Positions 6,307 to 12,960 of a DNA stretch of 19,186 nt are shown piece by piece. Origin of the DNA: DATKZS01 sp035527835 [NCBI: bacterium] (GTDB taxonomy: Bacteria; RBG-13-61-14); NCBI GenBank assembly GCA_035527835.1, contig DATKZS010000035.1, positions 1-19,186 of the forward strand, written 5' to 3'. A model generated the notes under the pieces. It ran no database searches and was not told the DNA's origin. It worked only from the letters and a program-made list of their open reading frames with translations. Position 1 is the stretch's first letter, and each line of letters starts with the position of its first letter. The position numbers were made by a program, and so were the translations under genes.

Positions 6307-7494
6307 TCATAATTCGTCCTTGATAATTCTTTTCACTCTTTTGCCCACGGAGGTGAGGATTTCGTAGGGGATGGTGCCTGCTGCCCGGGCGTGATCTTCA
6401 GCGCTAACCTCTACTTGCGCATGGTCGAGGTAATCCGCTAGATCCTTGTCCGGCCCGGCATTTTGCACGTCCTTGCCCATGATGAGAACGCGGTCGCCGG
6501 GAGCGGCGCCGGGGATGTCGGTCACGTCAATCATGGTGAGGTCCATGGTGATGACTCCGGTTATGGGGGCCGGCTTTCCGCGGACGAAGAGGTTGAACCC
6601 CGGCTGGATCTTTCGGCTGAGGCCATCGGCGTATCCAACGGGCAGGAGGGCGACGCAGGACGTCCTTTTGAGTACGGTCTTTCGGCCGTAGGAGATGGAC
6701 GAGCCCGCGGGCAGGCAGCGGACCTGGGCGATCTTCGTGACCCAGCGCATCACGGGTTCGAGCCTGGCCTGGACCGGCATCCCATGGGCCGGCCTCACCC
6801 CGTAGAGCATGATCCCGGGCCGCGCCGCGCTCATGGCGGCGTCCTGATGGAACAGGAGCGCGCCGGAATTGGCGATGGACACATGCGGCCCTTCCGGGTC
6901 AAGCTTCCGGATGGCCTTGACCATCAGGCTGAAATCCTGGAGCTGTCTCCTGGTGTACTCGACGTCCTCCTCGTCGGCGCTTTCGGAGACCGGAAGATGC
7001 GAGAAGATCCCTGAAAGCCTGACCATGCTCATCTTGCGCAGGCGCTCGACCAGATCATTTATTTCCTCGGGCAGGAACCCCATGCGGCCCATGCCCGTGT
7101 CCACGTCAATGATCACTTCAATCCTGCCATCACCGTTCGGGGCCTTGATCTTCAGGCCCTTCTCGATCATGTCCAGGTCAGAGGGGCGGGAAATGACGGG
7201 AATGAAGCGCCGCGTGATGATCTCCGTGACCTCATCCTCGAACAGCGGGCCCAGGATGATGAGACGGGCGTTGACTCCGGAATCGAGCAGCTCGGCCGCC
7301 TCTTCCATGCAGGCCACGGCCAAGTGCTTTATGCCGGTTTTAACAAGTTCCTGGGATATTGCGACGGCGCCGTGGCCATAGGCGTCGGCCTTGACCACGG
7401 GAATGATCTCTGCGGCACCAGCCAATGACCTCGCCATGGAAAGATTGTGCCTTAGAGCAGGTAAAAGTATCTCGGCAATGGTGGGTCTAGTCAT
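6307..7494 (-). CDS. alr: Alanine racemase
   Basis: A PLP enzyme that interconverts L- and D-alanine, supplying D-Ala for peptidoglycan. From the chosen start it has 395 residues, the usual size. VVKADAYGHG holds the PLP lysine (K35), the fold type III signature. IDVDTGMGRMGF, HLPVSES, RPGIMLYG, SYGRKTVL and PVGYADG follow in order; the tyrosine of GYADG is the second catalytic base. ITMDLTMIDVTD is also typical. The frame is open 21 codons upstream, but those codons lie partly in a long intergenic hairpin, so ATG 7494 (MTRPTIAEILLPALRHNL) fits the family best. It has no clear Shine-Dalgarno; ATG 7530 is the alternative. It follows dnaN in place of the common recF. Confidence 0.95.
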   Translation of the reverse strand: MTRPTIAEILLPALRHNLSMARSLAGAAEIIPVVKADAYGHGAVAISQELVKTGIKHLAVACMEEAAELLDSGVNARLIILGPLFEDEVTEIITRRFIPVISRPSDLDMIEKGLKIKAPNGDGRIEVIIDVDTGMGRMGFLPEEINDLVERLRKMSMVRLSGIFSHLPVSESADEEDVEYTRRQLQDFSLMVKAIRKLDPEGPHVSIANSGALLFHQDAAMSAARPGIMLYGVRPAHGMPVQARLEPVMRWVTKIAQVRCLPAGSSISYGRKTVLKRTSCVALLPVGYADGLSRKIQPGFNLFVRGKPAPITGVITMDLTMIDVTDIPGAAPGDRVLIMGKDVQNAGPDKDLADYLDHAQVEVSAEDHARAAGTIPYEILTSVGKRVKRIIKDEL

Positions 7495-7531
7495 CTTGAT
7501 TGGGCCCAATGTATACAGTTGAAAGGACATG

Positions 7532-7611
7532 TTTTCGCACAGAGACACAGAGAACACAGAGTTTTTTCTTCGGATTATTTTCTCTGTGTTCTCTGTGTCT
7601 CTGTGCGAAAA
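7532..7611. repeat. Perfect 30-bp inverted repeat built on the word CACAGAG
   Basis: The left arm 7532-7561 begins TTTTCGCACAGAGACACAG and the right arm 7582-7611 is its exact complement, around a 20-nt T-rich centre. Each arm holds three CACAGAG words spaced 8-9 nt apart. It fills the dnaN-alr gap, directly before the alr start region. No U-tract follows the stem on the minus strand, so it is not a standard terminator. Confidence 0.9.
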
Positions 7612-7644
7612 ATTAAACCGCTGTTTAGCGGAGAATGTATCGGA

Positions 7645-8757
7645 TCACAGCCTCATGGGCATGATGACACAGGTGTAGTTGGGATCTTCGTCGAGCTTGA
7701 TGATGGCCGGAGATTGCTCGTCTTTGAGGTCCACCATGATTTTGTCGGACTTGGACGCGCCCATGATGTCGAGGTAATAGCGGTCGTTGAAGCCCATGGT
7801 GATGTCTTCGCCCTTGTAATCCACTTCCATCTCGGAGTAGGAGCTTCCGAAGTTCGGGTTCTTGCTCTCCAGCGCCAGCATGTCCCTGGTAAAGGCGAAC
7901 TTAACCGCGCGGGCCTTCTCATCAACCATGATGGACACGCGGCGCAAGTTCTTGATCAGCTCCTCCTTCGCGATCACGGCATGCTTGTCGCAACCCTCGA
8001 TAATCACACGCCGATAATCCGGGAACTTGCCGTCCACCAGCCGCATGATCAGCACCGTGTCGTTCGCCGACACCGCGGCCATCTTCTCCTTGATCGCCAG
8101 GCCCACCTTGCCCTCGGCATCATCCAGTATCTTCAGGGCCTCCGCCATGCCCTTGCGCGGCATGATAACGCCGCTCTCCATCTTGAGCCCGGCAAACTCG
8201 TCAAGCTGACGCTCGATCATGGCCAGACGATGGCCATCGGTCGCAACCATGCGCAAGCCCTTGCCGTCCTCCATCTTTTCCGTGAAGATACCGTTAAGGC
8301 TGAAACGAGCTTCCTCGCCGGCGGTCGCGTAAATGGTCTTTCCGACCATCTCCTTAAGCACCTCCGCCGGCACCTCGATGAACTTGAAGTCTCCGGGATC
8401 CGGAATCTTCGGGTATTCATCGGAGGACATGCCCATAAGCTCGAACCGGATCTTGCCGCTCTTCACCTCGACATGGAACTCCTCGCTCGATTCGAGCGAC
8501 ACCGGCCCTTCCGGGAGCTCCTTGACAATGTCGTAAAGCTTCCTGGCGTTCAGGGTCAGGGTCCCTTCCGTATGCAGATCAACCGGACACTTGTCCATGA
8601 CCGTGACCTCAAGATCGGTGGCGATGACATCGAGGCTGTTCTCGCCGGCCCGCAACAAGGTGTTGCTGAGAATGGGCATGGCGTTCCTCTTCTCCACGAT
8701 TCCCTGCACTTTGGACAGGCTCTTTATGAACGAGTCCCGTTCTATGATGAGCTTCAT
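7645..8757 (-). CDS. dnaN: DNA polymerase III beta subunit (sliding clamp)
   Basis: It encodes the ring-shaped clamp that holds DNA polymerase III on DNA. At 370 residues it has the standard bacterial length for three repeated clamp domains. The opening MKLIIERDSFIKSL, the SKVQGIVEKRNAMPILSN segment and VIATDLEVTV are characteristic of DnaN domain I. MVATDGHRLA in domain II and the C-terminal NYTCVIMPMRL are near-universal DnaN motifs; the end lies by the peptide-binding pocket. GGAGGGGG precedes the ATG by about 8 nt. It is separated from dnaA by 276 bp holding DnaA boxes and a promoter-like 47-bp repeated segment, which implies its own promoter. Downstream is alr, not recF or gyrB. Confidence 0.98.
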   Translation of the reverse strand: MKLIIERDSFIKSLSKVQGIVEKRNAMPILSNTLLRAGENSLDVIATDLEVTVMDKCPVDLHTEGTLTLNARKLYDIVKELPEGPVSLESSEEFHVEVKSGKIRFELMGMSSDEYPKIPDPGDFKFIEVPAEVLKEMVGKTIYATAGEEARFSLNGIFTEKMEDGKGLRMVATDGHRLAMIERQLDEFAGLKMESGVIMPRKGMAEALKILDDAEGKVGLAIKEKMAAVSANDTVLIMRLVDGKFPDYRRVIIEGCDKHAVIAKEELIKNLRRVSIMVDEKARAVKFAFTRDMLALESKNPNFGSSYSEMEVDYKGEDITMGFNDRYYLDIMGASKSDKIMVDLKDEQSPAIIKLDEDPNYTCVIMPMRL

Positions 8758-8810
8758 CTTTTTCCCCCTCCAACGTTTGTCAACAGCTCTGTCTTCTCTA
8801 GTTCTTATTT

Positions 8811-8857
8811 TTATAAAAAATTACAGTAATATCAAGCCGCGTGGAAAAGCGGAAAAA
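8811..8857. repeat. 47-bp repeat, copy 1 (dnaN leader)
   Basis: This 47-bp stretch is identical base for base, in inverted orientation, to 14815-14861. Read toward dnaN (minus strand) it contains a DnaA-box-like TTTTCCACG, then TTGATA and, 14-16 bp on, TATAAA/TAAAAA, so it may be the core of the dnaN promoter. Confidence 0.9.
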
Positions 8858-8940
8858 CATCGGGACAGCGCCTTGTATCCATATCATTGCCGTAAGGTTA
8901 GTCATCTTTCATCGCTGATGCATACATTTGGTGAAAGCGG

Positions 8941-8949
8941 TGTGGAAAA
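8941..8949 (-). promoter_or_regulatory. DnaA box
   Basis: The minus strand reads TTTTCCACA, matching the consensus TTWTNCACA in all positions. It lies in the dnaA-dnaN gap. Confidence 0.6.
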
Positions 8950-8984
8950 GCTCTGCAAAGTTTTACCGGCTGGGCGCGTTATGT

Positions 8985-8993
8985 TTTTCCACA
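8985..8993 (+). promoter_or_regulatory. DnaA box
   Basis: The plus strand reads TTTTCCACA, matching TTWTNCACA. It faces the box at 8941 from 36 bp away. Confidence 0.6.
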
Positions 8994-9033
8994 ACAGTAC
9001 CACTGAATTATTAATGCTCAATCAACAGCCTCA

Positions 9034-10395
9034 TTATCCGTTTTGGTTGAGTTGTCGCTTCAGCGCTTCGAGATGTCTTCGAAGCTCGAAGTCGGTGTTG
9101 CGGTCAATGCCGATCTTGCGGCACGAGTGAATGACGGTTGAATGGTCGCGTCCTCCGAAGGCCTGGCCGATCTCGGGAAATGATATTTTGCAGTGCTCGC
9201 GGCATAAGCACATGGCGATCTGGCGGGGAACAACATACTTGCGGTTTCTTTTGGGCGAAGTGAGGTCAGAGACCTTGATCTTGAAGTATGCGGCTACGAC
9301 TTTCATGACCTTGTCGGAGGAGAGGCCGGAGCCGTGGTCATCGAGAATGGCGTGGAGCACTTCTTCGGCCAGCTCGATGGTGATGGGGGAGCCGGAAAGG
9401 GAGGCGATGGCGGAGAGACGGATCAGCGCGCCTTCCAGCTTGCGGATGTTGGACTTGATCCGCTCGGCCAGGAACACCGCGATCTCGCCGGGAAGCAAGA
9501 TGCCTTCCTTTTCCGCGTTGTACTTCAGGATCGCCAGGCGCGTCTCGAACTCGGGAGGCTGGATGTCAACGATAATGCCGCTCTCGAAACGGCTCCGCAA
9601 CCTCTCCTCCAAGGTCGTCATTTCCTTGGGAAACTTGTCGGAGGTGAACGCGATCTTGCGGCCCGCGGAGTAGAGGTCGTTGAAGGTATAGAAGAATTCC
9701 TCCTGGGTCCGGTCCTTGCCCGCGATGATCTGGATGTCGTCCATCAATAAAAGGTCGCACTCCTTGCGGAAGCGCTTTCTGAAGAGGTCCATTTTTTCCT
9801 GGCGGATGGCCTGGATCATCTCGTTCATGAACGACTCGGCCTGGAGGCAGATGATGTGGAGCTTGGGGTTCCTGCGGTACATCTCGTTGCCGATGGCGTT
9901 CAGGAGATGGGTTTTGCCGAGGCCGACACCGCCATAGATGAAGAGCGGGTTGTAGTTGCTGGCCTTCTTTTCGGCCACGGCCATGGACGCGGCGTGCGCG
10001 AACTGGTTTGAGCGGCCGACGACGAAGTTGTCGAAGATATACTTGGGGTTGAGGCCGAGATGCGGGGGCGGCACGGGGGCGGCCGGCTTTTCCTTGACGC
10101 TTTTTGCCGGAGCGTGGGCGCCGGCGTCCCGGGCGGGCGCGGCCGGACCCGGTTCTCCGATCTCGAAGACGAACTTGACGGGCTTGCCCACGGCGCCTTT
10201 GGCGGCGCGGTCGAGCTGCTCGCGATAGTTCTTCTTGATCCAATCGGAAATGAAGGAGTTAGGAGTCTCGACGACAAACTCGTCCTTTTCCATGGACTTG
10301 AGCCTTAGCTCCGAGAACCAGCTTGCCAGGCTTTTCGGATCGAGCTCCCTCGACAATTCCTGGATGATGTTTCTCCAGACTTTTTCTTTTTGCAT
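9034..10395 (-). CDS. dnaA: Chromosomal replication initiator DnaA
   Basis: An AAA+ ATPase that binds DnaA boxes and opens the origin. From the chosen start it has 453 residues. Domain I (1-~80) starts MQKEKVWRNIIQELS and contains FISDWIKKNY. A Pro/Ala-rich linker follows (~85-115). The AAA+ core begins at LNPKYIFDNFVVG and has GGVGLGKTH (Walker A), LLMDDIQ (Walker B) and NIRKLEGAL (sensor II). Domain IV ends with VVPRQIAMCL and GGRDHSTVIHSCRKI, the DNA-binding signature. The frame is open upstream to a GTG at 10479, but that stretch overlaps DnaA boxes, so ATG 10395 is preferred; AGG lies about 13 nt upstream and the site is weak. The boxes upstream suggest autoregulation. Confidence 0.98.
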   Translation of the reverse strand: MQKEKVWRNIIQELSRELDPKSLASWFSELRLKSMEKDEFVVETPNSFISDWIKKNYREQLDRAAKGAVGKPVKFVFEIGEPGPAAPARDAGAHAPAKSVKEKPAAPVPPPHLGLNPKYIFDNFVVGRSNQFAHAASMAVAEKKASNYNPLFIYGGVGLGKTHLLNAIGNEMYRRNPKLHIICLQAESFMNEMIQAIRQEKMDLFRKRFRKECDLLLMDDIQIIAGKDRTQEEFFYTFNDLYSAGRKIAFTSDKFPKEMTTLEERLRSRFESGIIVDIQPPEFETRLAILKYNAEKEGILLPGEIAVFLAERIKSNIRKLEGALIRLSAIASLSGSPITIELAEEVLHAILDDHGSGLSSDKVMKVVAAYFKIKVSDLTSPKRNRKYVVPRQIAMCLCREHCKISFPEIGQAFGGRDHSTVIHSCRKIGIDRNTDFELRRHLEALKRQLNQNG

Positions 10396-10459
10396 TTTTT
10401 GCCGCGCCTGTTTATTTGTGGTTGACAACCATCTATTGACTTTTGTTACACCGGAAAAA

Positions 10460-10491
10460 TTATCCACAGGTTTGTCCACAACTGTGGAAAA
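10460..10491. promoter_or_regulatory. Cluster of three DnaA boxes upstream of dnaA
   Basis: TTATCCACA at 10460-10468 is a perfect strong box. TTGTCCACA at 10472-10480 has one mismatch. The minus strand of 10483-10491 reads TTTTCCACA, a perfect consensus match. Three boxes within 32 bp, 65-96 bp before the dnaA start, suit DnaA autoregulation or an origin edge. Confidence 0.75.
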
Positions 10492-10518
10492 GTTTTAAAG
10501 CTGCTTCAAGGTCAATAC

Positions 10519-10569
10519 GATCAGCCGGGCCGCTCCACCCGTGAAGGGTGATACCCGGCAGGTCTGATC
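10519..10569. repeat. Nested three-step hairpin upstream of dnaA
   Basis: GATCAG (10519-10524) pairs with CTGATC (10564-10569), GCCGGG (10524-10529) with CCCGGC (10554-10559) and CACCC (10536-10540) with GGGTG (10546-10550). The stems are nested around a GTGAA loop. It could be an RNA structure in a long dnaA leader or a DNA cruciform at the origin. Confidence 0.5.
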
Positions 10570-10860
10570 CGCGCCTTAACTTGTTCAGCTCAGCGTCATC
10601 TTCTGGTCGGCGGAAAATTTTTTTTTGCGAAGGAAAAATTTCGCATCGAGTGATGAGGACAATAGCAGAGCGGAGTTAAATGTCAAGAGAAAAAAAACGG
10701 GTCACGCGAATAGTTCACATTTCTCATTCATCCGCTTCGCGTCGAGCGATGTTCTAACCTGCGTGAAAATCAGAATCATGGTTGATGAATCGTTAGCTTC
10801 AGCGCAAAAGCGGGCGCGGCTACGGGATCGTCGCGCACGGCAGCGCCGGTTTTTACGCGG

Positions 10861-10880
10861 TCGCGGGCGGTCGCCCGCGA
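10861..10880. repeat. Perfect 8-bp GC stem-loop
   Basis: TCGCGGGC and GCCCGCGA pair around a 4-nt GGTC loop, about 100 bp past the end of the minus-strand MCP gene. No T-run follows. It may mark the 3' end of the MCP transcript. Confidence 0.4.
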
Positions 10881-10892
10881 GGGCAAATTGGG

Positions 10893-10980
10893 AAAGTAGT
10901 CAAGTAGCCGGCAGCCAGAAGCCGGGCAATCGGCACGATCTTTTTCCTGGCTACTGTCCACGGGCTACTGTCTACTATTT
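10893..10980. repeat. Imperfect inverted repeat built on GTAGCC/GGCTAC words
   Basis: AGTAGTCAAGTAGCC and GCAGCCAG (10893-10918) are answered by CTGGCTACTGTCC and GGGCTACTGTCTACT (10947-10978) on the other side. Pairing is partial, with gaps. It abuts the MCP stop codon. Confidence 0.5.
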
Positions 10981-12679
10981 AGGTGGCGCGTGAGGAGTTC
11001 TGGGCAAGTCCGCTTCTAGAAATGTTCTTGAGCTCCTCGGAGAGCTCGCGCAGGGTTTGCATGGCCTTCTCGGTTTCCTTGGCGCCTTTCTCGACTTCTG
11101 ATGCGACCTCGGAGACTTCCATGATGGTTGAGACCATCTGCTCGCAGGCGGTGGTCTGCTGGCGGGTGGACAGCGTGATTTCGGTGGACGCTTTCAGCGT
11201 TTGTTCAACCATGTCGAGGATGTTCTGGAAGCTCTGGTTCATGCGGTCAATGATAACCTGCGCCTCCAGCGAGCTTTTCGAGCTTTGCTCGGTGACCATG
11301 ACGGCGGTGTTGGTGGCGGATTGGATTTCCTCGATGATCTGGCGCACGGTTTGCGTGGATTCCAGGGTGCGGCCGGCGAGCCTGCGGATTTCCTGGGCGA
11401 CCACGGAAAATCTTTTACCGGCTTCGCCGGCGCCCGCGGCCTCGATCGCGGCGTTGAGCGCCAGGAGGTTGGTCTGCTCGCTGATTTCGTTGATGATCTC
11501 GATGATGCCGCTGATCTTCTGGCTCTTGGCCCCGAGTTCAACCATGCGTTTGGCCAGCTCCTCGCTCTTTTCGGACATGTCCTTGACCTGGAAGATGGCG
11601 TCGGCCAGCTCGACCTTGCCCTGGTCGGAGGCCGAGGAGGTCTGGCGGGCGTAAGAAGACACTTCTTCGGCGGTGTCGGCGATGCGGGTGGCGGAGGCCG
11701 CGATTTCCTTGCTGGTTGACGAGGCCTCGAACACGGACGCGGCCTGTTCGGTGGCGCCGGAGGACTGCTGGGCGCTGATGGTGTACATGTCGGTGGTGGT
11801 CTTGGAGATGAGGTCTATAGTGGAGGAGAGGCTCTCCACGATCATCTTGGTGCGTTCCATCTGGTTCTCGATGTTTCCGGCCATCTCATTAAAGGCACGG
11901 GCCAGCACTCCGACCTCGTCATTGGTATTGATCTCGATCTTGGTGTGCAGCTCTCCCGCTCCGAAATTTTTCGCGGCGTCGGCCATGATCAGGATGGGCT
12001 TGATGATCATTTGGCGGAGGAAGCCGGTAATGATGGCGCCGATGATGACCAGGAGCGCCATCACCAGGTAGCCGATGTCGAGGATGGAGCTGCTTAAGTC
12101 GTGGATGTGCTGGCTGGAAATTCCGACTCGGGCCCAGCCCACGGTCTGCGGAGCCGCGGGGACCTCGCCGGCTTCGGCTTCCACGGTCGAGGAATCGGCC
12201 ACACCCGAGGTTTTCGTGCCGATCGGCCGGGCCACGTCCATCACATAAGCGTCGCTAATGGACACCTCTTCCTTGGCCGCGACCTTGCTCGCGCGCGGCA
12301 GGGCCGGGAAGGTAAAATCCATTTCGTTGAGTCCCTGCACAAAGTATGAAAATATTTTTTCTCCCTTCTGGTTGTAAAACAGGATGTAAACGATGCCGGG
12401 GTCGTCCTTGGCCGCGTCCGCCGCGCTCTCCAGCATCTTCTGCTGGCCCACCATGACCCCGAGCCGGCCCTTCTCCGCCAGCGATGAAGTGAGCAGCTCG
12501 CCCTTCGCGACGAGCGCCGCCTTTTCCGAACTCTCGAATTTGCTGGTGAAACGAAAGATGAGCGCGAAAACCACAAGCCCCATCACCACGAACGAGCTCA
12601 CCAGGATGGCAATCATCCGAAACGTGAGCCGGCCCGCCACCCGGGCGGCGAAAATCCGGTATGCTTCTTTTAAATCCAT
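10979..12679 (-). CDS. Methyl-accepting chemotaxis protein with periplasmic sensor domain
   Basis: A 566-residue transmembrane chemoreceptor. The first membrane helix is at about residues 22-46 ([21 protein letters not shown]). An extracytoplasmic sensor region follows to about 203, perhaps PAS/Cache-like judging from [17 protein letters not shown]. The second helix is about 204-228, then a HAMP domain ([34 protein letters not shown]). The cytoplasmic coiled-coil signalling domain carries the hairpin tip [26 protein letters not shown], which contacts CheA/Che[17 protein letters not shown] deviates slightly from the common [16 protein letters not shown]. There is no C-terminal CheR/CheB tether pentapeptide. 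A good promoter lies upstream. No che genes are nearby. The ligand is unknown. Confidence 0.93.
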   Translation of the reverse strand: MDLKEAYRIFAARVAGRLTFRMIAILVSSFVVMGLVVFALIFRFTSKFESSEKAALVAKGELLTSSLAEKGRLGVMVGQQKMLESAADAAKDDPGIVYILFYNQKGEKIFSYFVQGLNEMDFTFPALPRASKVAAKEEVSISDAYVMDVARPIGTKTSGVADSSTVEAEAGEVPAAPQTVGWARVGISSQHIHDLSSSILDIGYLVMALLVIIGAIITGFLRQMIIKPILIMADAAKNFGAGELHTKIEINTNDEVGVLARAFNEMAGNIENQMERTKMIVESLSSTIDLISKTTTDMYTISAQQSSGATEQAASVFEASSTSKEIAASATRIADTAEEVSSYARQTSSASDQGKVELADAIFQVKDMSEKSEELAKRMVELGAKSQKISGIIEIINEISEQTNLLALNAAIEAAGAGEAGKRFSVVAQEIRRLAGRTLESTQTVRQIIEEIQSATNTAVMVTEQSSKSSLEAQVIIDRMNQSFQNILDMVEQTLKASTEITLSTRQQTTACEQMVSTIMEVSEVASEVEKGAKETEKAMQTLRELSEELKNISRSGLAQNSSRAT

Positions 12680-12706
12680 AGCGGGACCGTTTCCTTAAGC
12701 ACTCTG

Positions 12707-12735
12707 ATTATGTAAAGAAAAAAATCAAAGGTCAA
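12707..12735 (-). promoter_or_regulatory. Sigma70-type promoter of the minus-strand MCP gene
   Basis: The minus strand reads TTGACC (12735-12730), 17 bp, then CATAAT (12712-12707); each box matches the consensus at five of six positions. Transcription would start about 20 nt before the MCP start codon. Confidence 0.6.
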
Positions 12736-12757
12736 GCCTCGCTAATCTTTGCCTGCT

Positions 12758-12786
12758 TTGACTCCGTTCGGGGCTGTGTGTTTAAA
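12758..12786 (+). promoter_or_regulatory. Candidate promoter of the purine permease gene
   Basis: TTGACT (12758-12763), a 17-bp spacer and TTTAAA (12781-12786). The -10 box is moderate. It stands back to back with the MCP promoter, 22 bp apart, and would give a leader of about 170 nt containing the 12821-12877 hairpin. Confidence 0.35.
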
Positions 12787-12820
12787 TCTTATATCGGCCA
12801 TTGAGGGAAGACAGAGTTTT

Positions 12821-12877
12821 GCCGCGGATGAACGCGGATAAGATTAACCTCTTATTTAATCCGCGTTCATCCGCGGC
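12821..12877. repeat. Perfect 19-bp inverted repeat with CGCGGAT words
   Basis: GCCGCGGATGAACGCGGAT (12821-12839) is exactly complementary to 12859-12877 around a 19-nt AT-rich loop. Each arm contains the word GCGGAT twice, 9-10 nt apart. It lies in the divergent MCP-permease region, in the probable permease leader. Confidence 0.85.
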
Positions 12878-12960
12878 TAAAAAACAGCCGCGGCTTCTCC
12901 CGGAACGCGTAGGGAGCTCGACCGGAGGCGGCCTTCGATTGCCCTAAAAGGAGTAATCCC

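Larger units (their letters stand above)
8758..9033. other. dnaA-dnaN intergenic region, candidate origin component and dnaN leader
   Basis: This 276-bp spacer has no coding sequence. It holds two perfect TTTTCCACA DnaA boxes (8941-8949 on the minus strand and 8985-8993 on the plus strand), a near-match TTTTCCACG (minus strand, 8840-8848) and short AT-rich stretches near 8800-8825 and 9005-9015. In many bacteria oriC lies here or upstream of dnaA. A dnaN promoter is expected in the same region. Confidence 0.5.
10480..10978. other. dnaA upstream region without genes, candidate oriC
   Basis: About 500 bp without a convincing gene. It holds the end of the DnaA-box cluster, a nested hairpin at 10519-10569, a T/A-rich stretch with a TGCGAA/TTCGCA hairpin at 10626-10645, an 8-bp GC hairpin at 10861-10880 and GTAGCC word repeats at 10893-10980. 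The short frames seen here have no recognisable protein features. The location before dnaA and near the switch in gene direction suits an origin, but no full box array was found. Confidence 0.4.

Noticed and set aside
7495-7557. Upstream start giving a 416-residue alanine racemase
   Set aside because: The first codons are part of the perfect intergenic hairpin, and the family N-terminus fits the start at 7494.
7532-7611. The long hairpin as a Rho-independent terminator of dnaN
   Set aside because: The stem is far longer than usual and no U-run follows it on the minus strand.
7519-8829. 436-residue frame on the plus strand opposite dnaN
   Set aside because: It lies antisense to an unmistakable dnaN and is rich in His/Leu/Arg, as expected for a shadow of GC-rich coding sequence.
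10396-10479. GTG start giving a 28-residue longer DnaA
   Set aside because: The extra codons are made of DnaA boxes (TTATCCACA, TTGTCCACA), and the family N-terminus begins at MQKEKVWRNII.
10625-10993. 122-residue frame upstream of dnaA
   Set aside because: It is Arg/Ser-rich without domain, runs through hairpins and word repeats, and ends inside the MCP gene on the other strand.
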